A DNA stretch of 64,000 nucleotides. It comes from Cryptomeria japonica (Eukaryota; Streptophyta; Pinopsida; Cupressales; Cupressaceae). This document shows, in pieces, positions 44,345 through 58,299 of this stretch. Position numbers and translations under genes: made by a program. Each line of letters starts with the position of its first letter. The stretch's first letter is position 1. The notes under the pieces were generated by a model. It was not told the DNA's origin and did no database searches. It saw nothing but the letters and a program-made list of their open reading frames with translations. The stretch spans positions 105,904,296-105,968,295 of the forward strand of contig NC_081412.1 in assembly GCF_030272615.1 (NCBI RefSeq), read 5' to 3'.

Positions 44345-47300
44345 AACCTCTATTCTTGTATGCTTGCATTCTCTATCCCTGGCATCTACCTTTGTATCCC
44401 AAGTCTAGATTACTTTAAGGAATACGTAATCTCTTCTTAATACTACACTTGGTATTCAAGTCATGAAATGTGCAACTACATCACCCCTCATAGTCTTGTG
44501 AGTAAGTGAATTCAAATTCCTTTCTAAATAAGAGGGCTTAGTTTTGACTTATCATCTAGGAGTCTAGTTGGCCACTTTTAACCATGACTTATTTTAGCTA
44601 AAAACTCTATGAGACTCTTACCGAGTTTGAAATATTAGACTCTTCAAGGGTAACACAATCATTGGTTCCTTTTTATGAAAATACAATGATGGAGTACAAC
44701 TCTCTTGCTATCCTTTAGTCTTATCTCAACTTTTTTCGTGTTACATATCAAAAATACATTACTAAGTTTCTATTATTCCCATACAATCATATGTGATCAT
44801 AAAGATCAGTCCTTTATCTTATATACTTACATATAATTTATGATGAATTGTGAGTACACTTGTACATGTATAGTGGACTATTTACATTTCACACTCTTAT
44901 AAGCTAAGGAATAAGCCTTCAATTTCTTTGTTCATATAGATGTAATGTCTCCCATGTTTGCATTCTATCATTTGTTTATTTTCATCTAGGCTAGACTCTT
45001 TATATGCTTTATCATGACTGTGTGTATATCATTCTTGTGTATTGGCACCCATGAGGTGCATCTTGCTTATATTTATTTTCTTTTGTTCATGTGATATCAA
45101 TGTTGATGTGGATAGTAGGTTATACTTGTAGTTTAAGTGATGATAATATATGCATGATGACTCTACGATAATGTGACATGATGCTATATGATGATGTCTA
45201 GATTATATTATGAGGATATTTTCATTATACTAATTATGATGTGGTTACTTATTGATGCCTTGTTGACATAATGTTGATTCAGTGAGATATGATGTTTCTA
45301 ACCATAATTGTATGTGACCCCAATTGGGGGATGATTAATCATGTTTTAATTAAAGTATATTATATGTATATTTATGCACAAGTGTTTGTATGTTTTGGTT
45401 GATGCGAGTACAGGGCATCGATACCACCTAGCTTCACAGGTCTGAGTTGCACTCCCCGATGCTGGTTATAGGAGATAGCACAATGGCCAAACATGTTACC
45501 TAGCCCTAAGCCATCATTCCTAATTTAGTGGATTTTACCATAATTCATATGTTTATACCTTTGGTTACTATTTTGGTAATCTCTAGTTACCCTTATGCAT
45601 CTTTACAAAAGACTAGTAAAGATTGTATGTGCATAGTTAGTTAATTGTTAATTATCATTATTAAAATATGTGTATTAATGATATTTTACCCTTATAGTGG
45701 TAATTTATTATTTAAATGTGCACTATGCCTTATATGTATCTAATTTAACGAGATTTAAATGATTTGTCTTTTGGGAGCTTTTGGGAGCTTTTGGGAGTTC
45801 AATAGATTTAATAATTTTAAATTGATTTTATTATTTTTTATTTTTTCACTCCAAAAAGTGAAAGATAATCGGGAATTACAGGTTTATTTTCAACACTTAG
45901 TTTTATTTTCTCCTACATTCTCCTCCCAAACCCTACATGGAAATTTTGAATTGTTGATATTGGAGGATTTGATGCTTCAAATTTTGTGGGTGGGGGCTTG
46001 AAAGAATTGTGTTGCAAATCTCTTTGGACTATCTATATTTTGTGAGCTCTCTTGGAGTGCTTGGTCTTCTTTTTCATTTTGAAGTTTCTCCAATTTGAAG
46101 GTATTTTTTCTTGATTTCTCTCTTGATTCATGATTTAAATACTTGATTCTTGTTGCAAGTAATTTATATTTGTGTTTAGATCATTTCTCCAATTTGAATT
46201 TGATCATTTAATTGAGATATGAATTCATTGTTTTAAAACTTTGAAAACCATGTTTTATAAAAGGAAACTTTGCCCAATTTTTTTTTGATGCATGAAATGT
46301 TGTTTTAAATGCATTTTTTCGGATGTTCATCTCTAGACCAATGGGTTTCCAGAATTTTGATTAGGCATGTTTGAAAATTAAAGTTTTTTGGAGGTCCATC
46401 AATGGTGGATACCCTGCATAATTGGTTTTTGGTACATTTTGGCATTTTGATCAAATGAGAATTTTATGTTGGAAATGTGATATTATGATGTGGATTCATT
46501 ATATTATATATGTAAAAAAAAATTTATGGATCAATTCAAATATATTCTCTTGGCTAGTGGCCAATCAACCAAGTCATGAATGTATGAGATAGTTGGCATT
46601 GAAAATGAGATTTTGATGTGCATTGAGATGTTTGGAATTTTGTTTTGATGTGAGCCTAGGATTATGTACTAGAGTGAGTCTTGAGAGTGGCTCCCAATTG
46701 TGTGCCCAGGCCGTAAGTGGTATGCTTGGCAATTTGATTAGGGAGTTTGTTAATAAGTGATGATATAATAATAAACTTGGGGTAAATATTAATTTAAGAT
46801 ATTTGAGTTCATTGAGCATGCCATGAGTTCTATCATGAACCTATGGATGCTTTAAAAAGTCATGTATGTGCATGGAGCATTGCGACTTGTCTAAAGAGAC
46901 ATGCCTGCCCATGGAGCATTAGGACTTTGGTGACCATCATTCTCATCTGTATGAAGGAATGCATAGTTTTGTATGGTGTGTCCTCTTGAGAACATACAAT
47001 AACATTCCCTCCACTCCACTCTAGTATATAGTGCCTTGTGTAGTTGAGTAGATACCTTTATGGATTCTTTGTTTGATACCATCTCTTCATAATGTTGCAT
47101 TGCATATTGATTGATAGTGTATATCATGTATGTTATATGTATAGTGTGATTGTAAGCTTGTTGCATTCTTGTTTGCCTTCTTTAAATGTATGGGCCTTGT
47201 GATTATCCCCATGATCATAGTGGGTTGGACCTATGGACACCACATGGTCATGTGGAATTGCACACCACCATTAGGGACTAGTGAACATGTTGTGAGAACC

Positions 47301-50300
47301 TTGGAAAACTTCTTCACCTTCCTCAACACTCGCCTATCTTCATCCTTCTTCCTTGCCAGTTGATATATGATTGTAATTTGATTTAAGGTTTATAATTATT
47401 ATTCATTTGTATAATGGGAACACTCCAATTAGATAATAATATAATGAAACACATTGATATGATTATAGCACATTTTAGTGGACGGGTGTTGGAACTGGCC
47501 ACCTGCCATGGCTATGCATGATTCTCAATTGATGCTATACTTAGGATGATGTCATAGGAACACTTCATTTGGTGCTTAAAATGAACATATATAAGTTATT
47601 TATAGTTAAAAAGGTTGATTTCTCATCTCCTTATTATAATAATGAGTCTTGGATCAAGACCTTGTAGGAATGAGTCCTTAAGAGCTAATCTGGGCTTAAA
47701 ACCACTCAACAAGTGTTCTTGGGGTCCTAATATTTTTTAATTGTATTCGACTATTTTGTGTCCTTAAGTGCTGGTTGTGGGTATTGTGGGTTAATTTATG
47801 GAAAAATGAGTCCACTCAGACTCTTTCTTGTCTTGTAGGAGCTAACCGGTGACCCAGTGTTACTCAACTCGAACCATTTTCTCACTATTTATCATTTTCT
47901 CCCAATTTCGAGATCATATTCACATATATACTTTACTAAGGATTTTAGGGTATCTGAGGATCAGTGATTTTTTTAGTGGCTAATATTCACCATTTGGCTA
48001 TTTTTAAAAATTTGGAAATCAAAATTTGGCTAATAGTTCAAGTTTTAAGGTAACCTAAATCGCCACATTTTCACAAAATTTTATTTCAGTCTTTTTTAAA
48101 TTGCCAGATAATTTATTTTATTAAATTTTTGAACTCAAAGATTCACCAAAATATTTGATACATGGTTGGATCATATTCACAAAAATTTTATTATTTATTG
48201 TAAAAAATTAAATTAATTTGCCAATAATACATCATAATTATTAGTTACTTTAGGGTTCTACCAACAATCTTTAGTTGCCACCACTGATTCAAAAAATAAT
48301 CTAATGACCATCATTGCATTCCACGAGGTAAATCATACCTACAAGTTGTAATGCTCACGGGAGTTGAGTTTCTTTTCAATTGTTGGCCTCGATGGAAATA
48401 AATGGTATAAAAATAATTTTGGGCTCTGTGAGTATTACAAATTTCAAGTTTATTTTATCTAATGAAATACAAAGAGGGCGATTAGATTAATTTAAATTAA
48501 TGCTAGTAACTAAATAAAGTAGTGTTTACCCTTTAAACTCATTAATGATTTCCACCTTAAGCATCTAATTTTCTATAAGAATTTGTTTTTTTAAATGAAA
48601 CTATTTGAAATAGTAATTAATGCATACTTATGTTATTTTCTAAGATTCGCCAAGATTTTCTACCAAAAAGTTTTAATGTAAAAAAATTTGCTAATAAAAT
48701 TAATATTTTCTTTTGAAAAATGAAAGATTCACCAATAAAAATTATTTTTGTTATCCAAAATAAATAAAAATTCACCAATATTTTATATCTTTCTTTGAGG
48801 AGGGGTTTCTTAAAGTTATCACTGTTGAGGACTCATACATCTCATCTAGGAAGCTCACTAGTTTTGGGTGAATGCATGTCTCAGGGACATTAGCACAAGT
48901 TCACTAGCCCTAAGAATAATGGTGCATCTAAAGGACTATAGCACGTCTAAAGGATGCCAACATAAATACAAGAAACTTATGCAAATAAAGGAAACTTGAA
49001 ATTCATTTTAGTGTCTTCAATATTCTCTAGTGTCCTCACAAAACACATGTGAAGTCCAGCTCTAGTGTCTAGGACACTTGTCCAATCTAGCTCTAGTGTC
49101 TTTAGATGCGTAATTGTCCTATATGTTTGCCTCTATGTTAATTGTGTTGCAAAGGTATAAATGTTAGCGATCCCTTAGAGGTGGTTTTATTAGGTTTTAA
49201 GTTATTTTGGATGGTGTCAGGGGCATTTATTTACAACGAGGGTTTCATTGAAGCCTGTCTGGGACACCTAGGACTCAGTAGTTTGTTCGATTTGACGAAT
49301 CGAGATTAGAAATTGGGGGAATGGTCTTGAGTGGTACTAAAAACCTCTTAGACCTTTTCCTATTATTTTTTTGACCATTCCCTTCATTCTTTTAAGTTTT
49401 GAGTGTTTATTCTTCCATGTGTGTAATCAACTATCAATGATTTAACCTAATCTTGAGGTTTGAGCATTGTTTGTGTATATGTTATGTATGTGCACACTTA
49501 ATTAATTTTATAATTAATATATTTCCATTTATTCCTTGTATGATCTCTCATATCCTCTAGGGTTCCTTGGTGGGGTGTTACAACAAAACTTTCAAGATTG
49601 AAAGATAGTCATAAATACAGCATTCTTTTACACAAGAACCTTACAAGTACTGAGAAATAACATAATAATAAGTCATATTTCCAATTGAGAGATTCCTAAA
49701 ATTTGAGACAAGATCATCTGTTAATAAACCTATGAGTCTTTCTCTTTACATTAAGATAATCTAAACTGGTATAATTTGTTCTAGTTAAGACATATAGTAA
49801 TAGTAGTGAATTCCACACTTCCTTCTTATTAATTATATGCATTTATAGTTAATATATAAACAAAATTTGATAGAAGGAGGCTCAAAATCCATATCTAAAG
49901 TTTTACAATGATAATATAAGTCATACCTAAATCTTTCCTATAACTGAATTCAAATAATTCTCCAAGATTTATTTTACAGGTGAATGTATTATATAGTAAT
50001 AAGTAAAAAAAATTCATGCCTATGAATGTCAACTAAAGAGTGGAAATATTGCAAGTCTTTTGACCCAACTCTCTCCCTATCTTTACATCTATCACATCTC
50101 ACTATCTCATATCAAGCTTCTTCAAGCTCTTCGAAGAACAAAAATAATTGACTTCCTAAAACTTCCAATGCTCATGCAAACTCCATAAGATCATTTTCAT
50201 ATAGCTCCACTAAGATATTATGCTCCCTTCTCCAGGTTTGAGAGAATAAAATGTATTCTTCTTTGTATTCCATAATGATGAACAAATGAGTAACAAATCA

Positions 50301-50630
50301 AAACTAAAAAACTCACAAACAAAATATAATTTCCCAATCTTATCCCCTTCACCAAACTTCAAAACATTTCTCAAAAATGATAATCAAGAATTAGTTATAT
50401 TTTAAGATACAATGAACCCATCTGCATCTTGTTGAGCTCATAGAAGATGGTGAGAATGTAATTCAAGTATTAGTTAAATATATTCTCTATTGCATTAGAG
50501 AATACAATTATGACATTTTAATTCTAAATACATTGTCTCCATATAATCTTATTGAGCTCTCAAAACATACACAAAGCAAAATAAAAGTTGGTTTAAAAGA
50601 GTTTATCATTATTTTACATACATCCAGGCA
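44345..50630. other. About 6.3 kb without recognised gene
   Basis: AT-rich non-coding sequence. GGGCATCGATACCACCTAGC (about 45412) and GAGCTAACCGGTGACCC (about 47840) look like retroelement untranslated regions but no family could be named. The string GTGGGGTGTTACAACA ending at 49585 could be an LTR end; no matching start or TSD found. Open frames of up to 91 codons lack motifs. Confidence 0.35.
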
Positions 50631-50634
50631 AATC

Positions 50635-50950
50635 AGCTCTTAAAGAAGAAGAATGTCTTAGCACATAAATGCATCTTTGTAGGATGTGGTGAGAATGTAA
50701 AAGGTTATAATCTTTAGAATCCTCTAACCTATAAATTGATCTTTTCTAGAGATGTGACTTTTAGGGAATTTAGAGTTGACTCGGGTGAAGAACAACCAAA
50801 GGAAAAGTCAAAAATAGTGAATTTTGAAACTAAGCAAGAATACGCACATGAAAAATAGATAAATGGACAAGAAGATGGAGAAGAAGAACATGAGGAAGAA
50901 CCTTGTACTCCACCTTTCAGAAAGTCTACAAGACAATTAAATCCAATTGA
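50635..50950 (+). pseudogene. Copia-5 fragment: integrase C-terminus and linker
   Basis: KKNVLAHKCIFVGCGENVKG, NPLTYKLIFSRDVTFREF and an acidic linker (EEHEEEPCTPPFRKSTRQLN) are the end of a copia integrase region and the start of the IN-RT linker. The frame is cut at 50951 by copia-4 and resumes at 59960 with reverse transcriptase. Upstream of 50635 the element is not recognisable, so its 5' half seems lost. Confidence 0.75.
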
Positions 50951-53848
50951 TGTTGGCATTGTAACAGACAAAGGGAGATTGTTGGCATTCCATTTACAAT
51001 AAGAGATTGGATATTGAGAAGGTTGTTGATGATTATGGATATAACTGATTAAGGATGTTTACTGTCTTAATATTATTATTTTGCCATTGATGTCAAGAAA
51101 TTGATTTCCTAATTCAATATGATGCTGCCATATCTTAAGAAGTATGATTTGATGAGTATAAAGATGTCGGTAAAAGACACAGAAAGAATGTGATGAATAA
51201 GGGGAGGAATAAGTTATTCAATGGGAAACTATTACCGAGTTAGACAATGATGAGATCATGATGTTTAGATTATTTTTGATATCCTACATATGTTGTTGAT
51301 TGTAAGGTTAATACTATACTATGTTACCGAGCATAGAACCTAGTCGGTAAACCCTAAGGTTATCGCTATCTGTTAATGAAGGCAGAATGTCTACCGAGTG
51401 AAGTTTAGCATTTACCGAGTTGCAACTGAGTAATAACAGAATGCATTGAATGAGTAAAAGCATTATTTATTGAAGGAAGCTGATGATCTGGCTATGATTA
51501 AATGATTGGTATGTCATGAATGAAGTTTGTTAAAGAATCTATGGAAAAGGAACATTGGCGGGAAGATCTACAGCTCAGATTGAACCGCAATACCCTAGCA
51601 CAAGTTCCAAGAAATGTATGAAAGTTCCAAGGCAGGGTAAAACATTTTCAGATTGAAGGATACATTGAACCTAGTCAAGTTTGAAGATCTAATGGCTATG
51701 ATTGATCATGGGAAATGTGATCAAGGAGATTAAGCGGTTGGCAAATTGTTTATAAATAAGGAACTGTTGATAAACAATGTATGCGGGCAAGTGTATGCAC
51801 AGGGATGCTACATAGTGATTACCGAGCACTGAAGCTTGAAGACCTGCTTCAATAATAGAGTATAGAGCCCAGTAGATGGACAAAATAAGTCCTATTGTAT
51901 TGAGAAAATAAGAATCTGCTTTAGCATTTTTAGATGTGAAGTTGCAGATAGATTTTTATTACTGTTATTTTGTGAAGTGATAGAAAATCTCTTAACCGAG
52001 TGGACTTAATAGTCTTATTTGTAAAACCCTCTAGCAAGGTGACATTATGATTGAGTGTTTGAAATCCTTTAACAAGGTCACTTCTAACAAGGTGAAGATC
52101 CTAACAGATCTGAGGGAAATCCCTTAACCGAGTCACATCTAGCAATGTGTTTGTAATCTTTAATAGGATTTGCTTTTAACCGAGCATACTCAAGAAGAGT
52201 ATATTTCTTAGTGGGTCCGAAATCCCACAGTGGTTTTTCCCTATTTGGGTTTTCACGTTAAATTTGGTGTTATGAGTGTTATGATGTTTATATGCTTATG
52301 AGTTTGCATGTTTAGCAGTTTTGCTTATATTGCTAAAGTATATGTGTAGTCACACAAATCTGTCTAGCTTAATTAAATAAATATTCGCTATTTATCTGAT
52401 TAAAAATCCACTAGCCATCAGTTAATTAAATAAATATTTAATTAATTCATCTCCAAACATTCTCCTATTAATTAAATAAATTATTCAATTTATTTTAATT
52501 CATTCATTAAACCAAATTCACAATCAATTAAATAAATAAAAACTGTTTATTTAATTAAATCCCCCTTTTCCTCTTTTAAATAAATTAAATAAAACATTTA
52601 TTTTAATCATTATCCCCCCCCCACTTGCATTTTCCTACAAATGCAACTTGCACACATTTATTGAAATAAATGAATTTTTATTTTAATAAAATTCTATTTT
52701 CCCTCACCCACCAAATCCAATTGCATTCCTAAATCCTCTTCTAGATTCTTCTAACCCCTTCCTAATTAGCCTAATCCATCCCCTAATTATTGTCACATTC
52801 CTAAGCAAAATGGAGTCAATTTTCAAAGACTTCAAAAGTCTTTGAAAAGCATTTAATGCTTTGTGTGTTCAACAAATTAACCCCCAAAGTCTTCCAAGAC
52901 CACTAATGGCTCTTACATGACCATTTATGGCTCTTACATAACCATTTATGGTTATTTCAAACTTGTCTCCCCAAACATTTATTGCTTTGACCATGTTTAT
53001 CCCTTTTTACATTTGCACAAGAGTTTATCCATTGGATAAAAGCTTTATTCTTTGAATAAAGAGTTTATTCATTCAACTAACCTTGACTTTAACTCCCAAG
53101 GTCATATCAAGCATTTAATGCTTATTCCATCTCCTCTCAACATATCTCACATTGACACTTGTCATCCTGGGATTGGGTTGAAAGCCCTCACATGGATTGA
53201 AAATCATTCAATCCTGACCCTTGTTGAGATTGTTCAATATCAACCATCCATTGCTCCATTTTCCCTATAAATAGAGCCCATTTCTTCATAATCTAGATCC
53301 TGAAAACTTGTATGCATTTAACCTATAGGCATTTTAGAGAGCATTTAGCATAGCAAACTAAAATCTTGTTATTTTGGTTAAAAATCAATCATTTTAATAG
53401 CATCTAGTATTTTAGCTTTTCATTTTACATTTAGAGCAAAATACTAAAATCTCAATCCTCCATAAGCATCCATAGTGCAAAAAGCTGCTGAGAGCTACAC
53501 TATTTTGGAACTTGGAGAGGAGAGGAACAAGGGAGAAGAAGCTAAGAGCATGCTAAGAGGCATTTGGAGATGCCTTATTATCTTTGTTTCATTTGTTAGA
53601 TATATTAGCTTGATTTTAGTATCTCTTTTGATATGTCTATTTAGATTAGTTTTTGATTGGCTAACACTAACGATTTCTTGTGTCTTGTGTTGTTTGTCAT
53701 TTGCTAACTTTGTCCATTTCACAGTGCATCAATATGTTATCAAGGTTGAATCTATTGTTTTTATGGAAGATTAAGTTTGATTCACCCCCCCCCCCCCCAA
53801 TCTTGTTAGCTTGGCATCTATACTTAACATTAAGTATCAGAACTATCA
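50951..53848 (+). repeat. Copia-4 5' LTR, containing a solo LTR
   Basis: Begins TGTTGGCATTGTAACAG, ends AGAACTATCA. A second TTGTTGGCATT follows 29 bases after the start, preceded by AAAGGGAGA, so the LTR start looks duplicated; the same is seen in the 3' LTR. A C-run of 15 lies at about 53786-53800. Confidence 0.9.
52345..53731 (+). repeat. Solo LTR of another family inside copia-4 5' LTR (1387 bp)
   Basis: Starts TGTAGTCACACAAATC, ends CACAGTGCATCA, flanked by ATATG at 52340-52344 and 53732-53736; the partner LTR at 59829-59850 lacks it. The first 300 bases are dominated by AATTAAATAAAT repeats. CCCTATAAATAGAGCCC at about 53263-53279 is a strong TATA box, followed by a plausible leader. 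No internal domain, so a solo LTR. Family not identified. Confidence 0.9.
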
Positions 53849-53850
53849 AT

Positions 53851-53862
53851 TCGTATCAGAGC
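53851..53862 (+). promoter_or_regulatory. Copia-4 primer binding site (one mismatch)
   Basis: TCGTATCAGAGC where TGGTATCAGAGC is expected, two bases after the LTR end. Confidence 0.85.
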
Positions 53863-53913
53863 TTTGGACTCCAGAAGGAAAAGTTTAAAGGTACTTGAGG
53901 CAAAGATCCAAAG

Positions 53914-55015
53914 ATGTACAAGAGGGATGCACCGAAGCTGAACAAGTCAAGTTTCTCTACATGGTAGAAAAGGATGAAGCTGCACCTATCAGGAGTTGGA
54001 GAATATGTTGTATATTATCTGGAGAATGATTTCATTACACCTAGCACCTATCCATTGACAATGGAAGAGATAAAGGCAAAGCAAGAACATATCCGAGCAA
54101 TGATTGAAATAACATCTGCAATGACCAACTCAGAGTTTAATGATCTAGAAGGCTGCAATGATGCCAGGAAATGTGGGACAAGCTCATATCTATGTATGGT
54201 GGAGATGAACATGTTCAAAGAGAAAAAGTGGATAGTCTAAGAGGGTAACTTGAATCTATGAGGATGAATGAAGGTGAGAACATAACCCAGTATAGTACAA
54301 GACTAAAAGAGATTATCAATCAAATCAAAGGAGCAGATGGAACTATTGAAGAAAAGGATATAACAAGTAAATTGTTAAGAACCCTTCTACTAGCTTATGC
54401 AATCCAAGACTCTGCAATAAATGAATTGAGGTCTGCACCCAATATGCCAGTTCTTTAGATGCTACTATTGGTAAGCTACATGCATTTGAGTTAAGTAACT
54501 TTGATAACAGTGGCTCATCGGTAAATAAAGTTGAGTCTGCATTTATTTCTTTTCATATTGGTGAATCTGATGATTACAATGATAGAATGAGTAAGTACAC
54601 TAAAGGGGATCACAGTGGAGCAAGTGAAAGATTTCGCAAAAACATGGAAGAAGTACACAAACTGTATGAGGAAATCAGAAAGCAAGAAGAGTTTGAAGCA
54701 CTATTAGCCAGAAGGTTACCAAGAGGCAAAGGTAAGTATAAAGGAAAACTACCTTTGAAATGTTTCAATTGTGATAAGATAGGACATATGGCTTCTAACT
54801 GTCCTGACAAAGATTCTACTGAAAAGGGAGATTACCGAGATGACAAACAGAAAGACAATCATTACAGAGGACACCGAGACTTCAGAAGAAGAGATAGAAA
54901 GTCATGCTTAATAGCTGATGAGGAATCCAATGATGATAAATTAGTTCAAACTAATACAGAGGAAGTAGTTTATGTGGCTATCAAAGATGGATCAAATGAA
55001 GAAAGAAAGCCCTAA
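53914..55015 (+). pseudogene. Copia-4 gag
   Basis: MYKRDAPKLNKSSFSTW begins at 53914 and meets a TAG at once (TGG TAG), then RMKLHLSGVGEYVVYYLEN. A frameshift near 54165 separates this from SMYGGDEHVQ-like sequence and MRMNEGENITQYSTRLKEII (54258), LRTLLLAYAIQDSAINELRS. The last part, 54587-55015, holds the complete zinc knuckle CFNCDKIGHMASNC and a charged tail. Equivalent to the gag of copia-2 with a longer Arg-rich segment after the knuckle (HRDFRRRDRKS). Confidence 0.88.
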
Positions 55016-55017
55016 TA

Positions 55018-56256
55018 TCTCACATAAATACTAATGATTCTTGGATCATAGATAGTGGATGCTCACATCACATGATAGGTGATAAACACAAGTTTGTTAT
55101 GTTAGAAGATTATGATGGAGGCTATGTAAGATTTGGTAATGATGCACCATGTCCAGTAAAAGGTAAATGATCCATAACACTTCTTGACAATGCAAAATGC
55201 AGTGATGTTAATTGGGTTGAAGGTTTGAAATACAATTTGTTGAGTGTAGCATAGCTAAACAATATAGGATACCGAATAGAATTTCAGAAAGGAATTGTCA
55301 AAGTTCATGACAAGCATGGAAAGTTAGCTGCTACCGGGACACAAACAAAAGGTAACACATTTCACCTTGACTCAACTTAGAACAAGTATCTGTATGCAAA
55401 GATACATGATACTTGGTTATGGCATAAAAGGTTTTGTCATGTAAATTTTCATAATCTGATCAAGATAAGCAAGAAGCACCGAGTAAGAGGTCTACCGAGT
55501 CTTGAAAAACCTAAGAATGCTATGTGTTGAGGATGCCAGATGGGTAAAATGACAAGATCAAGCTTTACAAGTAAGTCCTACACTTATAAGGGAATTTTAG
55601 ATCTTGTGCACACTAATCTTTGTGGTCCTATGAAAGATCAAAGTTATTATGGTGATAACTATTTCATATTATTTATGGATGATTACTCAAGGATGATGCC
55701 AGTTATGTTTTTAAAAGAAAAATTAGAAGCTTATCAAATATTTAAATGGCACAAGGAAAGAGTTGAAAATGAAACAGGAAGACAAATGAAATGTCTTAGA
55801 TCTGATAGAGGAGGAGAGTTCACATCTAATGAGTTCAACTTATTCTACAATAATCATGGTATAAAAAGACAAGTCTCTGCACCAAGAACTCCACAAAAAA
55901 ATGGAATTGCTGAGAGAAGAAATAGATCTATTGTGGATTGTGCCAGAACCCTGATGATTGAAAAGAAAGTGCCACAAACATTTTGGAGAGAAGCAATAAG
56001 CACAGCAGTTTACACCCTGAACCAAGTACAACTGAAGAAAGGAACTTTGAAGATGCCATATGAGATCTGGTATGACAAGAAACCTAATGTAAGTTATTTT
56101 AAAATCTTTGGAAGTAGATTCTATGTACACAAAGATGATAGAAATGGCAAGATTGATCAGAAAAGTTAAGAAGGAACATTTCTAGGTTATTCTTCTAGAA
56201 GTAAAGCATTTAAATGTCTGATCAAATCATCTAACAAAATAGTACAAAGTGCAAAT
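55018..56256 (+). pseudogene. Copia-4 pol: protease and integrase
   Basis: Protease SWIIDSGCSHHMIGDK is intact around its DSG. LLSVA, stop, LNNIGYRIEF and HKRFCHVNFHNLIKISKKHR are pre-integrase; GCQMGKMTRSS has a lost zinc ligand (TGA before GC). The integrase core keeps RSDRGGEF and NGIAERRNR, but the first catalytic Asp is Asn (DLVHTNLCGP). Frame 55540-56169 is open for 209 codons, followed by TAA then [16 protein letters not shown]. Confidence 0.88.
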
Positions 56257-58056
56257 GTGAAAATTGATGAATTTGCAGAAAGAAATGATGAAGGAAACTC
56301 CAAGGAACCAGAAGATTATGATGAATTTGTCTATGTTCAACTGACAAGTCTTACCGAGAAAACTGTTGAAAGAAATGAAGAGAATATCCAGTTACTGAGT
56401 GATGAAGAAGATCATACAGAGCCTACCGAGCCTATATTAGCCAAGCATGTCAAAAGACATCATGCATCAAGTCAGATTATAGGAGATAAGGATGATCCAG
56501 TGATGACAAGGAACAAACTGAGACAGAACACATGTCTGATATCTGAATTTGAACCGAGGATAGTGAAAGAGGCATTTAACAGTGAAGATTGGATAAATGC
56601 TATGATAGAAGAGATTGATCAAATCAAGAAGAATGACACATGGACACTAGTCCCAAGACCAAAGGACAAAAATGTAATCAATACAAAGTGGATTTTCAGA
56701 AACAAGCTGAATGAAAAAGGTGAGGTCATTCAAAATAAAGCAAGACTAGTTTGCAAAGGTTATGCCCAAGAAGAAGGAATTGATTATGGTGAGACTTTTG
56801 CACCTGTGGCAAGATTTGAAGGAGTAAGAACATTGTTAGCATATGCTGCTTACAAGAATTTCAAGGTATATCAAATGGATGTCAAATCTGCATTTCTGAA
56901 TGGTATAATAGAAGAAGAAGTTTTTATTGAACAACCGAAAGGATTTGTTGAAGACAAGAATAATGATCAGGTATGTAAATTGAACAAAGCTTTATATGGT
57001 CTGAAACAAGCACCTAGAGCATGGTGTGAAAGATTGCACTCTTATTTAATCAAGATTGGTTTTATAAGAACAAGTGAAAATAGTAACATGTACATGAAGA
57101 ATGATGAAAATGGAATACTGATCTTAGCGATATTTGTTGATGATATTATCTTTTGTGGAAATGACTCTCTATGCAAGAACTTTGGAAATGAAATGAGAAA
57201 AGAATTTGAGATATCATTAATCAGTGAGATAAAGTATTTTATAGGTTTACAAATACTGCAAATGAAAGATGAGATTTTCATTACTCAATCCAAGTACATG
57301 AAGGAAATCTTGAAGAAATTTGGAATGGAGGAATCAAAACCAGTAAGTACTCCTATGACTACCAACTGTAAATTATCAAAGAATGATGAATCTGCATCTA
57401 TTGATGAGACACTTTACTAATCTATGATTGGAAAGATACAATATGTTGTTCACAACAGGCCAGATATAGCACATGCAGTAGGTATAGTTGCAAGATTCTC
57501 TGCAAATCCTAAGGAAACACACATGACAGCAATCAAGAGAATTTTTAGATACTTGAAAGGAACTAAAGATTATGGCTTAGTATATCAAAAAAGAAATGAT
57601 TTTGATTTAAAAGTTTATATTGATGCTGATTGGGTAGGCAACATTGATGACAGAAAAAGAATAAGTGGAGGAGCTTTCTTTTTAGGAGAAAGACTAGTGA
57701 GTTGGCTTAGCAAGAAACAAGGATGTGTTTGACAGTCAACAACAGAAGCTGAATATGTTGCTACAGCATTGAATTGTACCAACATAGCATGGATCAAACA
57801 ATTGTTGGAAGGTATAAATGAGCAAGTTACCAAGCCAATAACTATATTCTATGACAATACTAGTGCCATTAACATTTCAAAGAGTCCTGTTATGCACTCT
57901 AAGACAAAGCACATCTCTATCAAATATCATTATCTTAGAGAAGAAGCTCAAGAGAAGAAAGTGGTGTTGGAGTATGTTAGCACAAAGGAACAAATAGCAG
58001 ATATCTTCACTAAGCCACTACCAAGGGACAATTTTGAGTATCTCAGAAAAAGTTAG
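56257..58056 (+). pseudogene. Copia-4 pol: reverse transcriptase and RNase H
   Basis: 387 codons are open from 56257: acidic linker, [87 protein letters not shown] (RT active site in the FVDD form), then a TAA at 57418 and MIGKIQYVVHNRPDIAHAVG. RNase H follows with YIDADWVGNIDD, a TGA at about 57730, STTEAEYVATALN, FYDNTSAI and KEQIADIFTKPLP, ending at 58056. Only two stops in RT-RNase H, better kept than in copia-1. Confidence 0.9.
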
Positions 58057-58299
58057 GGGTCCTACCCCTATCTTCCACTCACTGACCAAGTTCGGTGAAA
58101 GCATCAATTCGATGAATCTACATAATATTATGTGTGGATTGATGCTAATTTACACACTTTAGGATGTTTTCTAAAGGTGTGCAGGAAACAATAACAGGGA
58201 ACGGGAATTGAAGTCAAAATGCTCTGACCGAGACTAAGTTGACACATAACAGCAGGAAATCACTTCAGACAGGAAGAAATTATGTTTTAGTTCTTTACT

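Noticed and set aside
46574-47166. Minus-strand frames of 81 and 91 codons
   Set aside because: No recognisable similarity; in a 6-kb non-coding AT-rich region.
49160-49585. LTR ending in GTTACAACA
   Set aside because: No matching LTR start and no target duplication found.
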